Source: an uncultured Clostridia bacterium
Lineage (GTDB): Bacteria > Bacillota > Clostridia > Oscillospirales > CAG-272
NCBI GenBank assembly: GCA_904502015.1
Contig: CAJGEA010000126.1
Span: 1-5,939 of the forward strand
Direction of reading: 5' to 3'
Length of the DNA: 5,939 nucleotides
Part shown: positions 1 to 5,226 of the stretch, piece after piece
Numbering within the stretch: the first letter of the stretch is position 1
How the letters are laid out: each line of letters begins with the position of its first letter
Position numbers and translations under genes: made by a program
Notes under the pieces: generated by a model
Database searches by the model: none
Told to the model about the DNA's origin: nothing
The model's input: the letters and a program-made list of their open reading frames with translations, nothing else

Positions 1-1
1 C

Positions 2-583
2 GGCTATATCATGTATGCCAATCACCAGGGAAAGTACGATGCGTTGGGCATCATGTGGGGGCACCCCCGTCCCTGCCGCGTGCTGATGGATCTGGACCGC
101 TCCAAAATGCCCATTGCCAACGAGTACGTATCTCTGGTGCGCGGCAAACGGCTGGATCGGAGCAACGTGCGCCAACAGGTCGTATGTCTGCGTGAGATCG
201 CCGAGGAAGTTAAGGACGGCAAGGTGTATCTGATTTTCCCGGAGGGGGGCTACGCTAAGAACCAGACCAATCGCATGGGGGATTTTCGGGGCGGTTGCTT
301 CAAGTCCGCCTCGCTGTCGGGGCGGCCCATCGTGCCCGTTGCTATCATTGATTCGTATAAGCCCTTCGGTTCAAAGGGGCTGGCACCCGTTCACACGCAG
401 GTGCATTATTTGCCGCCCGTTCCCCATGCGGCGTTCGCTCATCTGCCTACCGCCGAGATCGCGCGCATGGTGCAGGCCCGTATCGCGGCGCACATGGAGA
501 GCGTGTTGGGCGAGTCGGTGTGGGATTCGGCCGACACGTCCGAATCAACCGAGGGGGAATGCCCCCGCGCCGTCGGAGAGTGA
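2..583 (+). CDS. PlsC-family lysophospholipid (1-acyl-glycerol-3-phosphate) acyltransferase, 5' truncated
   Basis: Membrane-associated enzymes of this family transfer an acyl chain to lysophosphatidic acid or a related lysolipid in phospholipid synthesis. The frame is open from base 2, and the first in-frame ATG (11) lies inside a conserved block, so the true start is upstream of the window. The catalytic H-X4-D motif is visible as NHQGKYD (bases 20-40). Later come FPEGG, matching the family FPEG substrate-binding motif, and RPIVPVAI, matching the last conserved block. After FPEG the usual Thr-Arg is replaced by Gly-Tyr, a variant I associate with clostridial paralogs, so the exact substrate is uncertain. 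The C-terminal tail after about base 530 is acidic and Ser/Thr-rich and probably not catalytic. The gene ends at a TGA 41 bases before a terminator stem, so it is the last gene of its transcript. Family assignment is firm; specificity is not. Confidence 0.88.
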   Translation, partial: GYIMYANHQGKYDALGIMWGHPRPCRVLMDLDRSKMPIANEYVSLVRGKRLDRSNVRQQVVCLREIAEEVKDGKVYLIFPEGGYAKNQTNRMGDFRGGCFKSASLSGRPIVPVAIIDSYKPFGSKGLAPVHTQVHYLPPVPHAAFAHLPTAEIARMVQARIAAHMESVLGESVWDSADTSESTEGECPRAVGE

Positions 584-605
584 TCCGCCGATTCCGATTC
601 AAGGA

Positions 606-634
606 CCGTTACCGTTACCGTCGCCGTCGCCGTT
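606..634 (+). repeat. Imperfect hexamer tandem repeat feeding into the terminator
   Basis: Two copies of CCGTTA (606-617) are followed by two of CCGTCG (618-629) and a partial CCGTT (630-634). The last copies form the left arm of the terminator stem. It probably arose by local slippage; no coding role is visible. Confidence 0.75.
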
Positions 635-656
635 TTGTGAACGGCGACGTTTTTTT
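625..656 (+). terminator. Rho-independent terminator after the acyltransferase gene
   Basis: A perfect 10-bp stem pairs 625-634 (CGTCGCCGTT) with 640-649 (AACGGCGACG) around a 5-base loop, followed directly by seven T (650-656). The stem is GC-rich and the T tract is on the + strand, so it ends the upstream transcript and separates it from the gene at 729. Confidence 0.93.
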
Positions 657-728
657 GCCCTTGCAGTTGCATATAGTGGAAGTGAATGCCCGTTTGGAGC
701 AAAACAGGAAAACAGGAGGCGCGGTCAA

Positions 729-1235
729 ATGAAATTTGAGGAAGCGGTAACGGTAGAGGAGGTCACCGAGCGGCGGTGGTACCGCGTGGGGGCTTGCCCT
801 GTGTTGGAGGTTTCGGTGACCTATCCGCACCTCACCGTGCGTGAGGGGGCGGAGGGGGAGATTTCCCCTGTTGATGTGGGGCGGTTCAACGATGCCTACG
901 CCCGCATGGCCGAGGCGTTTCTGCCCTGGGCCGAGGGGGATCCTGCTCGCGAGGCGGCTGAGGCGTTTGGGACTATGGGAGCGGGTGCGGCATACCGCTT
1001 TGATCGGCGGCTGGTCTTGTGCAAAATGACCGTCAGTTCCGTGCAACGATCGCCGTCGGATACGGTCGGATACGTGCGAGTTGTGCGACGAGTCTCAATG
1101 GGTCGAAGAAGGGAAGAGGAACACGAAAAAAATCTTTTGCATGAAGATATTTGGCGTTTTCCCGATATGACGCTGGTGCGCCGTTGTCCGCGCGGCCTGG
1201 CGCCTCTCGGGGACGAATCGCGTCGAGGAAAATAG
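729..1235 (+). CDS. Conserved-looking hypothetical protein, 168 aa
   Basis: I do not recognise this protein. The start is ATG 729 because AGGAGG at 714-719 sits 9 bases upstream. The frame is open further back to 339, but that part is the shadow of the acyltransferase gene. The product is soluble-looking, with no signal peptide or membrane segment. Visible blocks are a beta-like PVLEVSVTYP (residues 24-33), an amphipathic helix RFNDAYARMAEAFLPWAE (52-69), a strand-rich middle (about 88-124), a basic/acidic patch (125-135) and a C-terminal IWRFPDMTLVRR (141-152). The 'strand-YP, then N-helix, then strands' layout loosely recalls the DUF3298/RsiV extracytoplasmic fold, but the match is by eye and weak, and the protein lacks an export signal. 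It is flanked by a terminator and by the ATPase promoter, so it appears to be a single-gene unit. No T-tract terminator follows it, so read-through into the ATPase operon is possible. Confidence 0.72.
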   Translation: MKFEEAVTVEEVTERRWYRVGACPVLEVSVTYPHLTVREGAEGEISPVDVGRFNDAYARMAEAFLPWAEGDPAREAAEAFGTMGAGAAYRFDRRLVLCKMTVSSVQRSPSDTVGYVRVVRRVSMGRRREEEHEKNLLHEDIWRFPDMTLVRRCPRGLAPLGDESRRGK

Positions 1236-1293
1236 TCCACTCGGAAGGCGGCGTGTTCAATCTGCCAAAAAGTCATAAAATTGAGAAAAACAC

Positions 1294-1322
1294 TTGAAAA
1301 AAACAGCAAGGTGTGGTAAAAT
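1294..1322 (+). promoter_or_regulatory. Sigma-A type promoter of the V-ATPase operon
   Basis: A -35 box TTGAAA (1294-1299) and a -10 box TAAAAT (1317-1322) are separated by exactly 17 bases. TGG at 1314-1316 supplies the TGn of an extended -10. The spacer and upstream DNA are A-rich. Transcription would start near 1329, giving a leader of about 90 bases before the first gene. A perfect TATAAT also occurs at 1324-1329 but has no -35 at the right distance. Confidence 0.85.
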
Positions 1323-1328
1323 ATATAA

Positions 1329-1418
1329 TAATGTATATTTGTATTTTCCGAGATCGGGGGGGTACAAATCACGGCGCGGTCACCGTGCCGCGCAGATCTA
1401 AGAAAGAAGGTGAGATCC
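1329..1418 (+). promoter_or_regulatory. Operon 5' leader with GC-rich hairpin potential
   Basis: This stretch lies between the inferred transcription start and the first gene. It holds a run of seven G (1356-1362) and a 6-bp GC stem, GCGCGG (1374-1379) with CCGCGC (1388-1393), around an 8-base loop. AGATC occurs three times (1351, 1394, 1413). GATCT at 1395-1399 can pair with either the first or the third copy, so alternative folds are possible. There is no T tract after the stem, so it does not look like an attenuator. I recognise no riboswitch class. Confidence 0.45.
1407..1413 (+). promoter_or_regulatory. Shine-Dalgarno site deciding the TTG start of ntpF
   Basis: AAGGTGA matches the anti-Shine-Dalgarno end of 16S rRNA and lies 5 bases before TTG 1419. 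The in-frame GTG at 1410 is inside this site and has no ribosome-binding site of its own, so TTG 1419 is preferred. Confidence 0.7.
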
Positions 1419-1739
1419 TTGTCAAATAAAGCGATTGCCCGAGTCCGCGAGGCTGAGCAGGAGGCTGCGTCTATCCGCGAGAGTGCCCGTGCCGAAGCGC
1501 GTGACCGCGTAGAGGCCTGCGAAAAGGAATGTGTCGTTGCGGCGGCCCGTGCGACCGATCGGACGGCGGCTGAGCTTTCCGCCCGCTTGCAGGAAATGCG
1601 TAAGCGCACCGAGGCGCTGGTCGAGCAGAGCCGCACCGAGGTGGAGGGCGACATGGAGGCCATGGAGGAGGCCGCACGCGAGCGTATGCGCGAGGCCGTA
1701 AAACAGATCGAATGGGAGATGTTTGATTCATGTCAGTAA
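1419..1739 (+). CDS. ntpF: V-type ATPase peripheral-stalk coiled-coil subunit (NtpF; also called subunit G or H)
   Basis: This 106-residue protein is almost wholly a charged, alanine-rich helix. From residue 4 to about 96 it shows continuous heptad-like Ala/Arg/Glu patterning with no proline or glycine breaks except G77. That length and composition fit the small subunit that pairs with subunit E as a right-handed coiled coil, forming the peripheral stalk between the catalytic head and subunit I. The N-terminal pattern AIARVREAEQEAASIRESA is typical of the family. TTG 1419 is chosen from the ribosome-binding site. It is the first gene of the operon, and its stop overlaps the start of ntpI by 10 bases, which suggests translational coupling. 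Family naming differs between organisms: E. hirae F corresponds to Thermus G. Sequence conservation is low in this family, so part of the assignment rests on position. Confidence 0.85.
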   Translation: MSNKAIARVREAEQEAASIRESARAEARDRVEACEKECVVAAARATDRTAAELSARLQEMRKRTEALVEQSRTEVEGDMEAMEEAARERMREAVKQIEWEMFDSCQ

Positions 1740-3730
1740 GTGTAATGAAAAAGCTGACCGTGCTGACTCCCACGCGTGATGCCGATGCTCTGGTGAGCCG
1801 CTTGATGAAGCTGCGGTGTGCGGATATCCGCACCGTGCCCACCGAGGACGACGGCACCCTCCTGCGGTTGGATTGTGACGCCGCCCGCGTAGAGGCGGAG
1901 CGACGCGTCAGCCGCGTGAGCGAGGTCATCCCGCTGTTGGATTCATACTCGGTCAAGCAAAAACCCCTGCGGCAAAGGCCCATCCGCGTGACCGCCGAGG
2001 AATTTCGCAATTCGGGGCGTTACGGTGCCGCCACCGCCACGGTGGACGAGGCGCTGGAGATGCAGAGCCTCATACAGAAATGCCACACCGACCGCGCCCG
2101 TGTGGAGGGACTGATTCACACCCTCACGCCGTGGCGCGACTACGATGCGCCTCTTACGGGGCAGGGAACCGCGACCTGCGACGTGTGGTTGGGTGTCTTT
2201 CCACCCAAAACCTTGCTATCGGCGGTGGACGACGCGCTATCCGAGCTTCACGCAGGCGTGGAGGAAATCGGGCGGGACAACGACGGCCTCTATACGGCGG
2301 TGATGGTTATGCGCACCGACGAGGACGAGGTCAACCGCGCGCTGACGCCGCTTGGATTTTTGCGTGCGAGCTTTAAAGGCCTGCTCGACGAGGCGGGCGA
2401 CGCCCGTTCCAACATCCGCGCCGCCGAGCGCACGCTGGACGAGCTTGACAACCTCTACCAGAGCTGTACCGACCGACTGCGTGAGTTGTCTGAAAATCTG
2501 CAAGACTTGCAGGTGCTGTACGACGTGGAGCAGACGGCGCTGACCGCCGCGCGGCAGAAGCAAAAGCTGGCGGCGACCGAGATGTGCGCCGTGCTGGAGG
2601 CGTGGATCCCCGCCGAGCGCGAGGATCGCGTGACCGCTGCGCTGGAACGCATGGATTGCGCGTACGAGTTGGCCGACCCCGCCGAGGGAGAGGACGCCCC
2701 CGTGCTTCTGCAAAACAACGGGTACGCATCCAACTTCGAGTGGGTGGTGGGGATGTATTCCTACCCGCGCTACGGCTCGTTTGACCCCACCTTCATCATG
2801 AGTATCTTCTATTTCCTCATATTCGGTTTGATGTTCGCCGACGTGGGCTACGGATTTTTGCTCATGCTCGCGGGCTTCCTCGCTCCGCCGCTTCTCGGCA
2901 TGAAGGACGGGATGCGCCGCATGCTGAATATGTTCGGCTACTGCGGCATTGCCTGCACGCTGCTGGGCGCCGTGTTTGGCGGTTGGTTCGGTGACCTGCC
3001 CTACGCCATTATGACGAACTACCTGGGCTACGAGAGTCTGGAGGCTGCGCAGGCCGCCGCCCCCTTTTTCAACGGCGTCAGCCTGACGCTGGGAGGCAGC
3101 CCCGTGTCCCTCAACCCGCTGGAAAACCCCATCGCCTTCCTCGTGATCTCCCTTGCTATAGGCCTTATTCACATGGTGGCGGGCATGGCGGTCAAGTTCT
3201 ACGTGCTGTGGAAGGACAAGCAGTATGTCGCCGCCATCTTTGACGTGGCCGCATACTGGATCATTTTCGCGGGCATCGGTTGCCTGTTCCTCAATTCCAC
3301 TGCCGCCATCGTCCTGCTGGGCGTGGGCGTGCTCATGGTGGTGACTATGGGCGGCCGCGCGCACCGCAATATCGTGATGCGCCTGCTCATGGGCCTCAAG
3401 GGGCTCTACGATCTCATCAATTACGCCTCTGACCTGCTCTCCTACAGCCGCATTCTGGCGCTGGGACTGTCGGCGGGTGTGGTGGCGCAGGTGGTCAACC
3501 TCATTGCCACCATGGGCGGCCCCACCGTCCCCGGATTCCTCTTGCTCGTGGCGGTCATGCTGATTGGCCACGCGCTGAACATGGCGATCAACCTGCTGGG
3601 CGCGTTCGTACACGCCAGCCGCCTGCAATATCTGGAGTTCTTCGGTAAGTTCTACGAGGAGGGCGGAACGCCCTTCGATCCCGCGCTCCCCAGCGAGGAG
3701 TATTCCACCGCTGAATCGGACGCGCCCTGA
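1730..3730 (+). CDS. ntpI: V-type ATPase membrane subunit I (a-subunit homolog)
   Basis: This 666-residue protein is near the usual family length. It is the stator membrane subunit that provides the ion half-channels and holds the peripheral stalks. Residues 1 to about 335 form the cytoplasmic arm, with long coiled-coil stretches near 100-130 and 220-285. From about 353 to 625 there are seven or eight hydrophobic segments. Hallmarks are GYASNFEWVVGMYSYPRYGSF leading to DPTF (about 331-354), FGLMFADVGYG (365-375), SYSRILALGL (571-580) and GHALNMAINLLGAFVHASRLQYLEFFGKFYE (613-643, read in blocks). R574 and R631 occupy the places of the arginines that face the ring carboxylate in relatives. The start is ATG 1730: GGGAG lies at 1714-1718, and family members typically begin with about five residues before a second Met, as M6 here. 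It overlaps ntpF by 10 bases. Confidence 0.97.
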   Translation: MSVSVMKKLTVLTPTRDADALVSRLMKLRCADIRTVPTEDDGTLLRLDCDAARVEAERRVSRVSEVIPLLDSYSVKQKPLRQRPIRVTAEEFRNSGRYGAATATVDEALEMQSLIQKCHTDRARVEGLIHTLTPWRDYDAPLTGQGTATCDVWLGVFPPKTLLSAVDDALSELHAGVEEIGRDNDGLYTAVMVMRTDEDEVNRALTPLGFLRASFKGLLDEAGDARSNIRAAERTLDELDNLYQSCTDRLRELSENLQDLQVLYDVEQTALTAARQKQKLAATEMCAVLEAWIPAEREDRVTAALERMDCAYELADPAEGEDAPVLLQNNGYASNFEWVVGMYSYPRYGSFDPTFIMSIFYFLIFGLMFADVGYGFLLMLAGFLAPPLLGMKDGMRRMLNMFGYCGIACTLLGAVFGGWFGDLPYAIMTNYLGYESLEAAQAAAPFFNGVSLTLGGSPVSLNPLENPIAFLVISLAIGLIHMVAGMAVKFYVLWKDKQYVAAIFDVAAYWIIFAGIGCLFLNSTAAIVLLGVGVLMVVTMGGRAHRNIVMRLLMGLKGLYDLINYASDLLSYSRILALGLSAGVVAQVVNLIATMGGPTVPGFLLLVAVMLIGHALNMAINLLGAFVHASRLQYLEFFGKFYEEGGTPFDPALPSEEYSTAESDAP

Positions 3731-3791
3731 ACCCGTACTCATTTTGTAAAAATATGAATTTGCATTACGCATAAGAAAAGGAGTCATTATC
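3731..3791 (+). promoter_or_regulatory. AT-rich ntpI-ntpK spacer with strong ribosome-binding site
   Basis: This 61-base gap is strikingly AT-rich within a GC-rich operon. It ends with AAAAGGAG (3776-3783), 8 bases before the ntpK ATG. A TTGTAA at 3744-3749 has no convincing -10 partner, so an internal promoter is not supported. An unstructured A/T-rich leader favouring translation of the many-copy ring subunit is more likely, by analogy with the E. coli atpE enhancer. Confidence 0.5.
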
Positions 3792-4493
3792 ATGAAACAC
3801 GTAAAGATTCAAAAGCTGTTCGTTACCGTTCTGGCGGTGCTGGCCATCCTCTCCCTTCTGACCGTTGCCTGCGTGGCGACCGACGCGCCCGTTGATACCG
3901 AAGCCGAGGTTACCACCGAGGCTCCCGTTGAGACCACCCCCGAAACCACCCCTGACGCCGCTCCCGAGGCGGACAAGGGCGCGACCTTCGGCACACTCCT
4001 GCTGGAGCTGTTCTCGGGCACCAATCTTGCGCTGCTTGGTGTTGCCCTCGCTGTTGCTCTGCCCTGCGTGGGCTCTGCCAAGGGCGTGGCCATCGTCAGT
4101 CAGGCGGCTACGGGCCTTCTGTCCGAGCAGCCCCACATGTTCGGTAAGTGCTTCCCCCTCATGGCTCTGCCTATGACCCAGGGTGTGTACGGTCTGGTGG
4201 CCTCCTTCGTGATCCTCAAGAAGATCGGTCTGTTCGACAACACCGAGTACCTCACGAACATGGGTGTGCTGGAGGGCGGCTTCTATCTCATGGCGGCTCT
4301 GCCCATTGCCATCGCGGGTCTGATCTCTGCCATCCATCAGGGCCGTACCGCCGCCGCCGGTGTCAATCTGGTAGGCAAGCGCCCCGGCTCGATGGGTCAC
4401 GGTATCACCGCCGCTGCGCTGGTTGAGACCTACGCCATCTTTGCTCTGCTCATCACCCTTCTGCTGGTTATGCGTTCTCCCTTCGCCGCTTGA
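3792..4493 (+). CDS. ntpK: V-type ATPase rotor-ring proteolipid (subunit K) with a long N-terminal extension
   Basis: The K subunit forms the rotating membrane ring that binds and moves the coupling ion. The core (residues about 78-230) is a duplicated hairpin of four membrane helices, roughly 78-106, 120-146, 161-188 and 203-228. Helix 4 carries the ion-binding E212 in ALVETYAIF. The first hairpin has Q130 in LPMTQGVYG instead of a carboxylate, so there is one acid per four helices, as in E. hirae NtpK. T129, Q130, Y133, Q183 and E212 match the NtpK Na+-site residues T64, Q65, Y68, Q110 and E139. The protein is 233 residues against about 156 for NtpK. The extra part is a Lys-rich start, a hydrophobic segment (9-28) and an acidic Thr/Pro/Glu/Ala linker (about 29-62). 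The segment could be a cleaved signal peptide, a lipoprotein leader (TVAC, Cys27, imperfect lipobox) or a fifth membrane helix. ATG 3792 has a strong ribosome-binding site and no alternative start precedes the core in a better context. Confidence 0.96.
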   Translation: MKHVKIQKLFVTVLAVLAILSLLTVACVATDAPVDTEAEVTTEAPVETTPETTPDAAPEADKGATFGTLLLELFSGTNLALLGVALAVALPCVGSAKGVAIVSQAATGLLSEQPHMFGKCFPLMALPMTQGVYGLVASFVILKKIGLFDNTEYLTNMGVLEGGFYLMAALPIAIAGLISAIHQGRTAAAGVNLVGKRPGSMGHGITAAALVETYAIFALLITLLLVMRSPFAA

Positions 4494-4549
4494 TCGGTGG
4501 GCGCACAGCCACGTGATTCCAACGATCAGGATCAAGAAAGGGAAAAACC

Positions 4550-5221
4550 ATGACAGGACTGGAAAAAGTTACGGCTAAGATCATCGCTGATGCCAAGACC
4601 GACGCCGACCTCGTGCTGGCACGGGCCGACGAGGAATGCGCGGCCATCCGCGCGGCATACAAGGAGAAGGTGGAGGCGGAGCAGGAAAACCTGCGCGAGC
4701 AGGCCGACCGCGAATGCGAGGCCCTCATCACCCGCGCCCGCTCCTCGGCGGCGATGGTCAAGCGAAACGCCCTCTTGGAGAAGCGCGCCGCCCTTCTGGA
4801 CGAGGCGTACGCTACGGCAGAGCGCAATATCAAAACCCTGACCACCGACCAGTATCTTGACCTTCTCTTCAAGATGCTGCGCGGCGCGGTCAGACGGCAG
4901 GTGGAGGGCGAGCAGGAGAGCCTGCGGCTGTACGGCGAGGATATCGCTCCCGCCGCCTACGAGATTCTTCTGAATGTCCACGACCGTGATACCTACGGCG
5001 AGGATCTCCTTGCCAAGTTCAAAAAGACCATGTACGGCAAGCTTCCCGACGAAGCGCTTGCCAAGGTGAAGCTGTCCGCCGATACCGCGCGGATCAGCGG
5101 CGGACTCATTCTGCGGTGCGGCGCGGTGGAGGAGAACTGCTCCCTCGCCATGCTGTTTGCCCACGTGCGGCGCGAGACCGAAGGGAAGATCAGCCGCCTG
5201 CTCTTTGGCGAGGTGCAGTGA
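4550..5221 (+). CDS. ntpE: V-type ATPase peripheral-stalk subunit E
   Basis: This 223-residue subunit pairs with NtpF to form the peripheral stalk and caps the catalytic head through its globular C-terminal domain. Residues 1 to about 95 form a long charged helix rich in Ala, Glu and Arg. Residues about 100-223 form the mixed alpha/beta head. The family signature is plain near the C-terminus: GGLILRCGAVEENCS (184-198), followed by an amphipathic helix ending KISRLLFGEV. The length is slightly above the typical 190-200. The start is ATG 4550, with AAAGGGA at 4537-4543 upstream. A 56-base spacer separates it from ntpK. The next gene begins 5 bases after its stop. Cys30, Cys56, Cys190 and Cys197 are present, with no visible metal-site pattern. 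Confidence 0.94.
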   Translation: MTGLEKVTAKIIADAKTDADLVLARADEECAAIRAAYKEKVEAEQENLREQADRECEALITRARSSAAMVKRNALLEKRAALLDEAYATAERNIKTLTTDQYLDLLFKMLRGAVRRQVEGEQESLRLYGEDIAPAAYEILLNVHDRDTYGEDLLAKFKKTMYGKLPDEALAKVKLSADTARISGGLILRCGAVEENCSLAMLFAHVRRETEGKISRLLFGEVQ

Positions 5222-5226
5222 GCGAC

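Noticed and set aside
672..677. TATAGT as a -10 box for the 729-1235 gene
   Set aside because: No acceptable -35 at 16-18 bases and no TGn extension; a promoter in 657-713 is likely but I cannot place it.
339..728. Long upstream extension of the 729-1235 frame
   Set aside because: It overlaps the acyltransferase in another frame, crosses the terminator and encodes Arg/Pro/Ser-rich shadow sequence; the ribosome-binding site at 714-719 points to ATG 729.
610..755. An 11-base inverted repeat, 610-620 against 745-755
   Set aside because: It arises from the hexamer repeat matching by chance the first codons of the 729 gene; the arms are far apart with the strong terminator stem between them.
1410..1418. 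GTG 1410 as the ntpF start
   Set aside because: The codon is part of the Shine-Dalgarno AAGGTGA and has no ribosome-binding site of its own; TTG 1419 has correct spacing.
2237..3793. A 518-codon open frame on the - strand opposite ntpI
   Set aside because: It is a shadow of a GC-rich gene: the product is His/Gln/Gly-rich low-complexity sequence with no family signature, and the + strand protein is an unmistakable V-ATPase subunit I.
3765..4535. A 256-codon open frame on the - strand opposite ntpK
   Set aside because: Same artefact of codon bias; the composition is His/Gly/Gln-rich and the + strand encodes a clear K proteolipid.
4494..4549. Possible terminator or processing hairpin after ntpK
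   Set aside because: Only 4-bp pairings (GTGG with CCAC) and no T tract; it is simply a spacer with the ntpE ribosome-binding site.
5218..5226. GTG 5218 as the ntpC start, overlapping the ntpE stop
   Set aside because: The only ribosome-binding candidate (GAGGTG 5210-5215) is 2 bases away, too close; ATG 5227 is better, though not proven.
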